This document shows, one piece after another, positions 29,623 through 38,450 of a DNA stretch of 60,237 nt. Both the position numbers and the translations under genes were made by a program. The DNA lies in contig NVVW01000018.1 of assembly GCA_002733505.1 (NCBI GenBank), forward strand, positions 1 to 60,237. Direction: 5' to 3'. The notes beneath the pieces are model-generated. The model searched no databases and had not been told where the DNA came from. It was given only the letters and a program-made list of their open reading frames with translations. Source of the DNA: Methylophaga sp. (lineage in GTDB: Bacteria > Pseudomonadota > Gammaproteobacteria > Nitrosococcales > Methylophagaceae). Each line of letters begins with the position of its first letter. Positions within the stretch are counted from its first letter, which is position 1.

Positions 29623-29894
29623 CCGATACAGCTATTAAATTAGAGCACGCATTAGCTAGTTTGGATCCTAGTTATGTTGATATTCAAGATGACAGTGCCC
29701 TTCATGCCGGACACGCAGGTAATACGGGCGGAGGACATTACACCATCACCATTGTAAGTGATTTATTTGAAGGCTTGTCTATCATTAAACGACATCGACT
29801 TGTATATGATGCTGCCAAAACATTATTAGAAAGGGAGATCCACGCACTGAGCATTAATGCAAAAGCGCCGGGTGAATTTAATAGGAATAAGTAA
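29619..29894 (+). CDS. BolA family protein
   Basis: This 91-residue BolA/IbaG-type protein has the family helix [13 protein letters not shown] and the C-terminal [15 protein letters not shown] histidine-bearing loop [12 protein letters not shown] resembles the BolA-H type that partners monothiol glutaredoxin on a [2Fe-2S] cluster. Related proteins act in Fe-S handling or as transcription factors. Its ATG overlaps the yciI TGA by four bases, so the two are coupled. The double-PilZ gene follows after 36 bases. Confidence 0.92.
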   Translation: MTDTAIKLEHALASLDPSYVDIQDDSALHAGHAGNTGGGHYTITIVSDLFEGLSIIKRHRLVYDAAKTLLEREIHALSINAKAPGEFNRNK

Positions 29895-29930
29895 AATTGT
29901 GAATCAAACAGGCCACAATTTTTAAAAATT

Positions 29931-32126
29931 ATGGCTGAAAATACCGCAACTAAATCTCGAAACCAAGCTTTTTTAGCGCAACATGAGCGCCAGCGATTAG
30001 CCAAGCTATGTAATCGTGCCATTGATTTGCGTGGCAAGGTAGCCGGAGAATGCCAAGCTTATCAATTCGGCGGCAAAACCCATTATCTTGATGATCGCGC
30101 TTATTTAATAGCTAAGCAATTGCTTGAACGTTTTAATGGCCGTTATACTTTTGGTGTTTATGAATCGGTATTAAAAGCATTAAAAACATTATCTGCTAAA
30201 GATGAGAGCACAATAGAAAAAAAAGTTGAGTTCATCTTAAGCCGCAGTAGATATGAAGTGCAATTAATTCCTTTTTCTGGTCAGTTACAACGCAAAGAAT
30301 CTCGCATAATTTTTGCTACTCCGGTTGTTCTTCATGTAGATGACGTACTGTATCACGGTGCAACAATGGATATAACTTCTGGTGCGATTAGTGTTGCATT
30401 AAAACGGGTTTCTACCCTCGAAAAAGGGGATAAGTTGTTAGTCAGCTTTCCAGAACTTTCTACGCATGCTGAGCTAAGGTTACTCGTAAAGATACCCTAC
30501 TCCGTTCTTGTTATTGAGCATGATGATTTACGTACCCGCCTTATTTTACTACGTGACCGCGACTGCAATAAAGAAGTAATGCAACAGCTAGAACTTTGGT
30601 GCAAACAGCATAACTCACCAGAATATCTTGACCTTGATAATGAACTATTCAATTTAGCATGCAGCTATTATCAGCACCTTTATTGCCGTACTTTAACAAG
30701 CCCCCAATTTTGGTTAAATCCAAATGATCCCCAAGATCCTATAAAAGCATTCCAGCTAGTTCCCACCTCGGAATCAACATTAGATCCATTTCGAAAAGAA
30801 AAAGATGTCGATCTTTCACTATTACCTTTTACTGAAATAGTCACTGAACAATCAGATTTACTACTACAGATATCATCTCAGGGAGTTTATGTTGCTCGAA
30901 GAGATGATGCATCGCAAATGGCCTCGTTGCTAGACAACCATCTTCTACAAGAGTCTAGCCACATTTTCTTATTGAAAATCCAAAAAATCAATATTAACAC
31001 TGTTGATTTTGAATATGAAATTTCCAAAATAGCAGAAGATACCCCAGATTATGCAAATAATCTAGAACGGCGATTAAATGATATCGGCATTATCGCTTCC
31101 GTTACCAATATTTCATCCTGTTGCACTATGCTAGAACAGTCTTCATCAGAAAGTGTGATTACTATTGTCCCCCCATGGCAGGGTAAGACAACAATACCCT
31201 CTTATTTTAAGCACACTATCAGCCGAGAAAAATCACGATATTTGATCCGCACGAGCATTCAGATCCTTGCAAATGGTACGAAATTCCAAGCAACAACCGT
31301 AGATGTTTCGAGCTCTGGCTTAGCCCTTAGCTTACCAAGAGATATTGCCTTAACGCTTGGTAGCCGTGTAGCTATTGATTTTGTCCGCTGGCAACAACAA
31401 ACATCTAATGTGAAACTAACAGAATTAAGCTATTTCGTACGCAGTTGTCGTTTTTGGAATGGCGAAACTCACATCGGCTTAGAGCGCGACAAAGTGGGTA
31501 CCACCTTTAGCGTTAATCAATTTTTCACAGCCACCATCAAACGTAATAAAGCGCAATTATTCAAAGATAATCAAGATACCATTATCAGCCAAGAATCCGA
31601 AATTTTTGGTAGTCTACTTGGACAATATCTCACAACAATCCCTTTTTACTTAGGAATGGATGATGATAACAAGCGTATTTTACAAGCCGTTATATCTACT
31701 CATAACACACATGATAATACACTCTGGTTAGCATTTCAGAACCTTGTTACCATGATGTCAGAATTGCTCAATTCGCCCCCTGATAATACTAATGATTCCA
31801 TTCACTTTGGCATCTATTGCTATCAAGATAATTCGGGCAACTGGCACATAAAAACTGACCATGAACTTAGTTCCACTAATGAAAAATCTGTATTTATTAA
31901 CCGGGCACTTACAAGTGAACATCATCATTTTTTCCATTGCCGATTATGCCCGGTTAAATATACATGGTTTGCTCAAGAAACTGAGTTGAACCGGCAGTTA
32001 CTCAATTTACGTAATCATAGCCCACACAAAGTAAAACAAATGAAAAGCATTTTCCTTAGCTTTTTTGCTGTCGGTGAACTCACCGGTATTACTGATATTA
32101 TTAGTGCTAATTACACTAATAAGTAG
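29931..32126 (+). CDS. Large protein with two PilZ-type domains
   Basis: A 731-residue soluble protein. PilZ domains bind cyclic di-GMP through RxxxR and (D/N)xSxxG motifs. The C-terminal domain (about residues 425-530) has both: REKSR and DVSSSG. An earlier domain (about 120-215) has RKESR but a degenerate second motif (DITSGA). The region between them and the last ~200 residues match nothing I know. No membrane segment or GGDEF/EAL domain is seen. It follows yciI and bolA with no obvious terminator. A role as a cyclic di-GMP effector is inferred for the second domain only. Confidence 0.8.
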   Translation: MAENTATKSRNQAFLAQHERQRLAKLCNRAIDLRGKVAGECQAYQFGGKTHYLDDRAYLIAKQLLERFNGRYTFGVYESVLKALKTLSAKDESTIEKKVEFILSRSRYEVQLIPFSGQLQRKESRIIFATPVVLHVDDVLYHGATMDITSGAISVALKRVSTLEKGDKLLVSFPELSTHAELRLLVKIPYSVLVIEHDDLRTRLILLRDRDCNKEVMQQLELWCKQHNSPEYLDLDNELFNLACSYYQHLYCRTLTSPQFWLNPNDPQDPIKAFQLVPTSESTLDPFRKEKDVDLSLLPFTEIVTEQSDLLLQISSQGVYVARRDDASQMASLLDNHLLQESSHIFLLKIQKININTVDFEYEISKIAEDTPDYANNLERRLNDIGIIASVTNISSCCTMLEQSSSESVITIVPPWQGKTTIPSYFKHTISREKSRYLIRTSIQILANGTKFQATTVDVSSSGLALSLPRDIALTLGSRVAIDFVRWQQQTSNVKLTELSYFVRSCRFWNGETHIGLERDKVGTTFSVNQFFTATIKRNKAQLFKDNQDTIISQESEIFGSLLGQYLTTIPFYLGMDDDNKRILQAVISTHNTHDNTLWLAFQNLVTMMSELLNSPPDNTNDSIHFGIYCYQDNSGNWHIKTDHELSSTNEKSVFINRALTSEHHHFFHCRLCPVKYTWFAQETELNRQLLNLRNHSPHKVKQMKSIFLSFFAVGELTGITDIISANYTNK

Positions 32127-32176
32127 CAAGTATACCTACCATTTATCAAACCTGTTTCAAGGTGTTTTATTTTTCG

Positions 32177-32205
32177 TTGATTATTACAGCACTAGCTATT
32201 ATAGT
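32177..32205 (+). promoter_or_regulatory. Candidate promoter of the carbonic anhydrase gene
   Basis: TTGATT and TATAGT are separated by 17 bases, 84 bases upstream of the ATG. A short inverted repeat CACTA / TAGTG surrounds the -10 box and might be an operator. Confidence 0.55.
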
Positions 32206-32288
32206 GCGCATATTCATTAGGATTATATAAGTACTACTTCCATAAATACACCGTTATCAACCAATTATTACTTTCAATAAGGAAAAAC

Positions 32289-33116
32289 ATGAACATTATA
32301 AATAAAACACCCTATGCATTAGGTGTTTTGGCATTATGCTTTTCTGTTAATAGCTACGCTGAGGACAACCATAAGCATAAGCATGATAACGCAGAAATAT
32401 GTGAGGGTTATGGACCGCAAACACCCCGGGATATTGACGTGTTAAGCGGAGAAAATAAGAGGATTTTCTCTTTAGCACCGAAACATGAAGAGTTAAACCT
32501 CTGTAATATTCACTTTCACACCAATGCTGAGCACAAAGCAAAAGATTTCTCGATTTATGCTGGAGAAGGTGACAAGGGCTATGGTGGCGGCTATCAATGT
32601 TTGTCGAGCAAATCATTATCTAAGGCTGAGTTAAAGCCAATGGCTAACAACGCTTGTAAAGGTGTAAAGCCTGGCGATACTATTGAAGTTCATTGGGTAC
32701 ATACATCATGTGATACTAAACCAGGAAAAGGCTTAGGGTCTTGTTTGACGGATAGTTGTGCGACACCTAATCTGCGGGTTGAAACGCAAGTATTTACCGT
32801 GGTAAATGATAAGTCAGCCTTAGATTTTACTACCATGACATACGATGGCAATATGGTAAACGGTTATCATCAAGCAAAATCTATTCCTGATAACACGGGT
32901 AAACCTGTTGTGTTTCTTGGTTCAACAACAGGCCCTAGCTATACCGAACAAACATGTTCACCGTTACAGGTAACATGGAGCGTACGCCCACAGTGTGCCA
33001 AAGTTGATATCAATACCCTTAGCCAGTGGTGTGAGAGCAATGTTTTTGAAGAAGACTTCGCTCATGGCGTAAGAAAACTTGTTACAAACCCTAAACTATT
33101 ATCAGATATTGAATAA
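32289..33116 (+). CDS. Secreted delta-class carbonic anhydrase
   Basis: This enzyme interconverts CO2 and bicarbonate in the periplasm. The 275 residues open with a signal peptide (cleavage probably after SYA, residue 24). They then carry the delta/cadmium-carbonic-anhydrase-like pattern: EICEGYGPQTPRDID, LCNIHFHTNAEHK and EVHWVHTSC. The candidate zinc ligands are H75, H77 and a histidine of the HWVH segment (H135 or H138). At least six cysteines in the mature part suggest disulphides and export. AAGGAA lies before the ATG. It appears monocistronic, with its own promoter and a hairpin downstream. Confidence 0.85.
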   Translation: MNIINKTPYALGVLALCFSVNSYAEDNHKHKHDNAEICEGYGPQTPRDIDVLSGENKRIFSLAPKHEELNLCNIHFHTNAEHKAKDFSIYAGEGDKGYGGGYQCLSSKSLSKAELKPMANNACKGVKPGDTIEVHWVHTSCDTKPGKGLGSCLTDSCATPNLRVETQVFTVVNDKSALDFTTMTYDGNMVNGYHQAKSIPDNTGKPVVFLGSTTGPSYTEQTCSPLQVTWSVRPQCAKVDINTLSQWCESNVFEEDFAHGVRKLVTNPKLLSDIE

Positions 33117-33151
33117 GGGTTACATAAAATTTCTAAAAAATAATCTCTGGT

Positions 33152-33186
33152 CAGTTAGAAGCAGGGTTGCCCTCTGCTTTTAACTG
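33152..33186. terminator. Hairpin between convergent carbonic anhydrase and pmbA genes
   Basis: CAGTTA.AAGCAG / CTGCTT.TAACTG forms a long stem with an eleven-base loop between two convergent genes. T-rich sequence follows loosely on the plus strand. A bidirectional terminator is the likely role. Confidence 0.6.
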
Positions 33187-33201
33187 TCTCTGATTTAGGC
33201 A

Positions 33202-34530
33202 TTATCCTGCTACCATCATATTATCAATCCAAACTGAGCCTGTTTGTGTGCTTCCTCGTGATTCAATATCATTACCCACAGCCTGAATACCCATAAACAT
33301 ATCTCGTAGGTTACTCGCGATAGTGAATTCATCTATCGGGTATTGAATTTCACCATTTTCAACCCAAAACCCCGCTGCGCCTTGTGAATAATCGCCGGTA
33401 ATGATATTTACTCCCATGCCCATTGTTTCGGTCACTAATATACCTGTGCCCATTTCTTTAAGTAGGGCTTTAAAATCTAACGCGCCACTATCGATGGTTA
33501 AATTGCGTACACCGCCAGCATTGCCCGTTGTTTTCATTTTTAATTTTCGGGCTGAATAACTATCCAATACATAGCTTTGTAAAATGCCATCGCTTATAAA
33601 ATCACGTACGTTTGTTGTTACGCCATCGCCATCAAATGCGGCACTGCCCAAGCCTTTTAATAAATAGGGCTGTTCGTGAATATGAATAAATTCTGGGAAG
33701 ATTTTCTTATCTAAATGGTCGAGTAAGAATGATGATTTTCGATATAAGGCACCGCCTCTAATCGCTGAAATAAATTTGCCAAATAATGACGGCGCAATAT
33801 CTGCCGCAAAAATAACCGGATAGTTTCCTGTCTTAACTGTTCTCGCATTTAGTCGGCGTAGCGTGTTTTTAGCTGCGCGTTGTCCAATCATTTTTGCTGA
33901 TTGCATATCCGCAGCATCTCTTGCCATATCGTACCAATAATCACGTTGCATGCCGCGCTCGTCATCGGCAATTAGTGTACACACTAGGCTATGGCGTGTG
34001 CTGAGTGTTTTACCAATAAAGCCATGACTGTTGGCATAAACATAAGCACTCTGATGACTTGATAAACTGCCTCCCTCTGAATTCGATATTTTCGCATCAA
34101 CTTCAAGCCCTGCTTGTTCACATTCTGTTGCAATAACGATGGCCTTTTCAGCATCAATATCCCATGGATGATAGAGCGAAAGATCCGGAAACTGCGTTGC
34201 CATTAAATCGGCATCAGCTAATCCGGCGCAGTCATCTTCTTCGGTATGTTTCGCAATGGCTAAGGCCGCTTTTACAGTATCTGCTATCGCTTCTGGTCGC
34301 ATATCCGATGTGCTAGCTGAGGCTTTGCTTTGACCATAGTAAACCGTTAAGCCTAAGCCTTTGTCATTATTATATTCTAAGGTTTCAACTTCACCTTGTC
34401 GCACCGTAACAGACAATCCATTGCTTTGACTCACACCCACTTCGGCAGCTGTGGCACCCAGTTTTTTTGCTTGTTGTAATGCGATTTCAGCAGCCTGTTC
34501 TAATGTACTGCTCTCTATTTTTTCGGTCAT
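33202..34530 (-). CDS. pmbA: Metalloprotease subunit PmbA (TldE)
   Basis: PmbA/TldE forms a heterodimeric zinc protease with TldD that processes small peptides and unfolded proteins (microcin B17, CcdA). The 442 residues fit the family. TldE itself lacks the HExxH site, and I see none. Characteristic parts are GNAGGVRNLTID, GVTTNVRDFISDG and VTETMGMGVNIITGDYSQGAAGFWVENG. It overlaps moeB by four bases. tldD is not in the window. Confidence 0.95.
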   Translation of the reverse strand: MTEKIESSTLEQAAEIALQQAKKLGATAAEVGVSQSNGLSVTVRQGEVETLEYNNDKGLGLTVYYGQSKASASTSDMRPEAIADTVKAALAIAKHTEEDDCAGLADADLMATQFPDLSLYHPWDIDAEKAIVIATECEQAGLEVDAKISNSEGGSLSSHQSAYVYANSHGFIGKTLSTRHSLVCTLIADDERGMQRDYWYDMARDAADMQSAKMIGQRAAKNTLRRLNARTVKTGNYPVIFAADIAPSLFGKFISAIRGGALYRKSSFLLDHLDKKIFPEFIHIHEQPYLLKGLGSAAFDGDGVTTNVRDFISDGILQSYVLDSYSARKLKMKTTGNAGGVRNLTIDSGALDFKALLKEMGTGILVTETMGMGVNIITGDYSQGAAGFWVENGEIQYPIDEFTIASNLRDMFMGIQAVGNDIESRGSTQTGSVWIDNMMVAG

Positions 34531-35279
34531 TTTTTACCTTTACTGCAAATAGGACATGTAGGATTTTGTTTTAATTTTATCTCCTGCCATGACATTGATA
34601 GTGCATCTAAAATTAATAGGCGATTTGATAATGATTCCCCTATATTAGTCAGCAATTTTAGCGTCTCTACTGCCTGAACACTACCGATAACCCCTAATAA
34701 TGGTGACAGTACACCGCTTTCTGAGCAGGTTTCTTGCAACTCACCGTTATCTTGATAAACACAGCGATAACACGCACTGCCTGCTTGACGAGCATCATAC
34801 ACTGTTACTTGCCCTTCCATGCGAATAGCCGCGCCCGAAACTAACGGTGTTTTTGTCTGCTGTGTAATTTCATTTAATAAAAATCGAGTGGCAAAATTAT
34901 CACTGCAATCGACCACCACATCAACTGTTTCAATTACTTTTATTAGATCTGCTTTAATTAATCGTTCAGTATTAATTTCAAGCTGTGTTTCACTGTTAAT
35001 TGCCCGTAAACTTTCTGCCGCGGATGCCACTTTAAGCTTATTAATGTTTTTTTCGCTATGTATGATTTGGCGTTGTAGATTTGACAGCTCAACCTTATCA
35101 TCATCAACCAAGGTCAGTTTCCCCACGCCCGCCGCGGCTAAATATAATGAAACAGGGGCACCCAAGCCACCAAGCCCAATAATTAACACGTGGCTTTTTA
35201 ATAACTTTTGCTGGCCTTCAATATCAATCTGTGGAAGGAGGATCTGTCGGCTATAACGTAATAGCTGTTCATCTTTCAT
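34527..35279 (-). CDS. moeB: Molybdopterin-synthase adenylyltransferase MoeB (ThiF/HesA family)
   Basis: This E1-like enzyme adenylates the C-terminus of a ubiquitin-like sulphur carrier (MoaD, or ThiS for ThiF). The 250 residues have the ATP-binding GLGGLGAPVSLYLA motif (about 36-49), the DDDKVELSNLQRQ segment, two CxxC zinc pairs (CYRC and CPIC) and the ETCSESGVL loop. MoeB and ThiF are hard to separate by sequence. No molybdopterin or thiamine genes are nearby, so the partner is unknown. It overlaps prmC by 11 bases and pmbA by 4. Confidence 0.85.
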   Translation of the reverse strand: MKDEQLLRYSRQILLPQIDIEGQQKLLKSHVLIIGLGGLGAPVSLYLAAAGVGKLTLVDDDKVELSNLQRQIIHSEKNINKLKVASAAESLRAINSETQLEINTERLIKADLIKVIETVDVVVDCSDNFATRFLLNEITQQTKTPLVSGAAIRMEGQVTVYDARQAGSACYRCVYQDNGELQETCSESGVLSPLLGVIGSVQAVETLKLLTNIGESLSNRLLILDALSMSWQEIKLKQNPTCPICSKGKK

Positions 35280-36105
35280 TGGTTTTTTGCCCCATTACAA
35301 CACGATCATTACCACCAAAATCTTGGTGTGTCGATATGTTTGTAAACCCTGCATTTCGAAATAATGCTAGCACTTGTTGCGCTTGATCATAACCGTGTTC
35401 CACTAAAAACCAGCCCGATGATTTCAAACAATGTTGTGCCTGTCGCACTATTATACGGATATCGTCTAAACCATCATCACCTGATGTTAATGCCGCCAAT
35501 GGTTCAAATCGCACATCACCTTGTAATAAGTGTGGATCATCTTCTTCAATATACGGTGGATTACTCACCACTAAATCTAAAGCATGTTCAGTAATAGCAT
35601 CTAGCCATTTCCCCTGCCAAAAAGATACATTGTTAAGTTGATTCTGAACAGCATTCTTTTTAGCAACAATCAATGCCGATGACGACTGATCCATCGCTAA
35701 GATCTGTGCCGTAGGTTGCTCATGTGCTAATGCCAATGCGATGGCGCCACTGCCCGTTCCTAAATCTGCAACTATCATCTTATCGGTGAGCTTACTTAAC
35801 GCTAACTCGACCAATAGCTCGGTATCAGGACGAGGAATTAACGTGTCCGCAGTGACATTTAAATCTAATGTCCAGAATCCCTGTTGACCCGTAATATGAG
35901 CAATAGGCTGGCCTCGTTGCCTCTGTTTTATTAGCTGTTTAAATGTATCCTGCTGCTGCTGATTAAGCTGTTTCTCTGCCCAGCTATGTAAAAATGTTGT
36001 TTGGCAACTTAATATATGACAAAGCAACACCTGAGCATCGATCTCAGGGCTTTCAGATTTAATTAATGTATTGCGACCATAAATTAATGCTTGGGAAATA
36101 TTCAT
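35269..36105 (-). CDS. prmC: Peptide chain release factor N5-glutamine methyltransferase PrmC
   Basis: PrmC methylates the glutamine of the GGQ motif in release factors 1 and 2. The 278 residues show the N-terminal helical domain (1-80), the SAM-binding motif ADLGTGSGAIALALA, and the catalytic NPPY in VVSNPPYIEEDD. It lies upstream of moeB and pmbA on the same strand, an arrangement common in this class (prfA-prmC-moeB elsewhere). prfA is not adjacent here; a repeat fragment and a response-regulator gene are. Confidence 0.95.
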   Translation of the reverse strand: MNISQALIYGRNTLIKSESPEIDAQVLLCHILSCQTTFLHSWAEKQLNQQQQDTFKQLIKQRQRGQPIAHITGQQGFWTLDLNVTADTLIPRPDTELLVELALSKLTDKMIVADLGTGSGAIALALAHEQPTAQILAMDQSSSALIVAKKNAVQNQLNNVSFWQGKWLDAITEHALDLVVSNPPYIEEDDPHLLQGDVRFEPLAALTSGDDGLDDIRIIVRQAQHCLKSSGWFLVEHGYDQAQQVLALFRNAGFTNISTHQDFGGNDRVVMGQKTNER

Positions 36106-36116
36106 TACTGTACATG

Positions 36117-36141
36117 ATACCCGTTATCATTGAAGTTGCAG
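36117..36141. repeat. Solo terminus of the ATACCC repeat family
   Basis: ATACCCGTTATCATTGAAGT followed by TGCAG matches the element ends at 28259, 55556 and 59934, but there is no partner end or core. It occupies most of the 48-base gap upstream of prmC. Confidence 0.55.
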
Positions 36142-36153
36142 AATTTATGGTGT

Positions 36154-37371
36154 TTATAAGATCCCCGCATTCAGGAAGAGCGCAATCCCTACCATCGATA
36201 CTACGACAACAGATAACACCATCACAACTTCTTTAAGAAATGAAACCTTTTTCGTTAATTCGTCAAGCTGAATCATGACTAGACTCGTTGTCTCATCTTC
36301 TTTTTCTTCAGGTTTTTCAGCCTCTAGCTCTGCAAGGTGCACGTTTATTTTTTCTGCCAAATTCATATCTAAATATTGTGCCGTTAAGGGCGATACATTT
36401 TGTTCCACCTGCTGACTTGCAACAAGGGATATACGCGCCTCTTGCTTTTCTATCCATACATTGCCTTGCTGTTCGAGTATGGCCATAGCTTTTGACGGAA
36501 AATCAAAATCATCTATCGCAAATTGCACTGCTGATTCAACGGAATCATCAATCATTTGCTGTGCTGTTTGCCGTGCAACTTCAACCGTAGCTTGCTTAGT
36601 TTGGTCTTTTAATTGTTCTTTAAGTGAAGGCAATAAATTTGCCAAATGACTTGCTATTGATGCTTCCATTGAATCTAGAACAATCTGCCGACTTACATAT
36701 TCGACCGTCTCTTGCACTGACTGTTGAATTTTCACTGATAGCCCACGTTCTATATTTGCCGAAATTTTAGCTTCTAACTGGCTATCATCATGCGGGGCTT
36801 GTGGGGCAGTTTGCAGCTGATTGGCCATAATTCCCTTAACTGTGTCAGTTGCAACTCGGCGAGTAACATCCCCTACCTGCTCATATATAGACTTTTGTAT
36901 TCCCGGTAACCATTCTTGCTCTAATCGTGCAATGACAACGTCATCCATAATCAGAGATGCGGTATTGGTCTCTGCTGCGGGCTTGTCTTTAACATCAGTT
37001 CGGCTTCCGATCCGAAACATGATTTCTGCCAATATTTCTTTTTGGGGCGGCTTAGTCAGTGCCGCTATCGCTCCTACTGCAAGCGCATTATCTTTATCGT
37101 TTTGAGTATCATGTCCTGTACACATCACCACAGGGATATTATTTAGCGCTTCATTCTCTTTAATCTTTTTAGTAGTCTCAAGGCCATCTAAGCCTTGCAT
37201 GGTGACATCCATGAAAATAATATCGGGATTGTCATTACCTGCATTCAAATAACTCAGTGCTTCTTCGCCGCTAGCAATTTGAATAATATCAAGATCATAA
37301 GGCGCTAATAATTTGCTCAGTGTTAATCTAGCTACGCGCGAATCATCAACTACTAATGCTTGTCTTTGCAC
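36154..37371 (-). CDS. Receiver-domain protein with a C-terminal membrane anchor
   Basis: The 405 residues start with a canonical response-regulator receiver domain (about 1-122). It has acidic residues D9 and D10, phospho-acceptor D55 in IIFMD, T85 and K107. A long glutamine- and alanine-rich, probably helical region (about 140-345) follows. It has repeated QQxVEExV/RQxxxDSxEA-type stretches, but no HTH, enzyme or histidine-kinase domain. A transmembrane helix (about 378-402) ends the protein. Response regulators fixed to the membrane by the C-terminus are uncommon. No kinase gene is adjacent. The output is unknown. Confidence 0.8.
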   Translation of the reverse strand: MQRQALVVDDSRVARLTLSKLLAPYDLDIIQIASGEEALSYLNAGNDNPDIIFMDVTMQGLDGLETTKKIKENEALNNIPVVMCTGHDTQNDKDNALAVGAIAALTKPPQKEILAEIMFRIGSRTDVKDKPAAETNTASLIMDDVVIARLEQEWLPGIQKSIYEQVGDVTRRVATDTVKGIMANQLQTAPQAPHDDSQLEAKISANIERGLSVKIQQSVQETVEYVSRQIVLDSMEASIASHLANLLPSLKEQLKDQTKQATVEVARQTAQQMIDDSVESAVQFAIDDFDFPSKAMAILEQQGNVWIEKQEARISLVASQQVEQNVSPLTAQYLDMNLAEKINVHLAELEAEKPEEKEDETTSLVMIQLDELTKKVSFLKEVVMVLSVVVVSMVGIALFLNAGIL

Positions 37372-37393
37372 TTCTACCTCTCGTGTTTATCCT

Positions 37394-37705
37394 TTATTCT
37401 GCTCGATAAACCTCTAAATTTATTTTGGTTACATGTTGACCCAGCATCACAATTTCACCTTGATAACGCTGCGCCATATCACTGGCAAACTCAAAAAAAT
37501 AGGTACGTTGAAACTGCATTCGCCCTTGACTATTTCGTATCAATCGTATTTTCTTCCAGCCTACCGTATCATTTAAAAATGTTACTCCAATACGATCACA
37601 TCGGCGTTTTGCTGCTTGAATAGCGCGTTCTGCCACACCGCGGCTGTCCCACCAAAACCATGCCAACCCTATCAACAGCACAATAATTAAGCTATCACCT
37701 GTCAC
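37394..37705 (-). CDS. DUF3301 family small membrane protein
   Basis: The 103 residues from the chosen start have one N-terminal membrane helix (SLIIVLLIGLAWFWW), then a basic soluble domain with KRRCDRIGVTFLNDTV and FEFASDMAQRYQGEIVMLG. This is the pattern of DUF3301 proteins of gammaproteobacteria, function unknown. I prefer the GTG at 37705, which overlaps the rsmE TGA by four bases and has GGGGAG upstream. An ATG five codons earlier would overlap rsmE by 19 bases. Confidence 0.8.
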   Translation of the reverse strand: MTGDSLIIVLLIGLAWFWWDSRGVAERAIQAAKRRCDRIGVTFLNDTVGWKKIRLIRNSQGRMQFQRTYFFEFASDMAQRYQGEIVMLGQHVTKINLEVYRAE

Positions 37706-38430
37706 CCAATATCTCCCCATATTGCTTGCACAACGGCCAGTGCAGCCACCGTTGCTGTTTCTGTTCGCAAGATTCTCGAGCCCATTGTTACCGCCTGAAA
37801 ACCCATATCGACTGCCTGTTGCACCTCTTGTTCAGCTAGGCCACCTTCAGGCCCAATTAACAATGCTACTTCTTTTTGTTTCGCTAGTGCCGTTAGTCCA
37901 GAGTCAGCTAAGGGATCTAATACCAACCGACATTCTACCGTACAGTTAGTGATCACTTCTTCTAGCTGCGTCACATTACTCAAAATAGGTAATATTGATC
38001 GGCCACTTTGTTCACAAGCACTGGTTATTACACCTTGCCAGTGTAGCTGTTTTTTATTCGCTCGGTCACCGGAGAAATTCACATTGCATCGCTGTGTTAT
38101 AACGGGAATAATATGATTAACGCCTAATTCTACGGCTTTTTGTAAGGCATAATCCATGCGCTCACCCCGTGAAACACCTTGTAATAAGGTTATTGATAGA
38201 GACGATTCATTTTCCACTTTTAATTTGTTCATTAATTTTGCTGTGGAATTTCGTTTTGTAACCTCTTCTAATACGACGGAATATTTGAGGCCTTGCCCAT
38301 CAAATAAATGAAGTTCAGCACCTTGTTTTAGCCGCAAAACTTGAACGGCATGCCGATGAACCTTCTCTGGCAAAGGCATTGTTTCACTGTTTTCAGATAA
38401 TTCAGGGCAATATAATCGTGGAATACGCAT
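37702..38430 (-). CDS. rsmE: 16S rRNA (uracil1498-N3)-methyltransferase RsmE
   Basis: RsmE methylates U1498 of 16S rRNA using SAM. The 242 residues have the N-terminal PUA-like domain (MRIPRLYCPEL to about 70) and a SPOUT methyltransferase domain with LLIGPEGGLAEQEV and the C-terminal knot MGSRILRTETATVAALAVVQA. It is divergent from the inositol-phosphatase gene across 20 bases, leaving little room for two full promoters. Confidence 0.95.
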   Translation of the reverse strand: MRIPRLYCPELSENSETMPLPEKVHRHAVQVLRLKQGAELHLFDGQGLKYSVVLEEVTKRNSTAKLMNKLKVENESSLSITLLQGVSRGERMDYALQKAVELGVNHIIPVITQRCNVNFSGDRANKKQLHWQGVITSACEQSGRSILPILSNVTQLEEVITNCTVECRLVLDPLADSGLTALAKQKEVALLIGPEGGLAEQEVQQAVDMGFQAVTMGSRILRTETATVAALAVVQAIWGDIG

Positions 38431-38450
38431 ATTGTTAGTATACTGATGTT

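Noticed and set aside
29738..30037. 99-codon minus-strand frame across the bolA to PilZ junction
   Set aside because: Overlaps two well supported plus-strand genes and has no family match.
37394..37720. DUF3301 gene beginning at ATG 37720
   Set aside because: It would overlap rsmE by 19 bases; the GTG at 37705 gives a four-base overlap and better ribosome binding site spacing.
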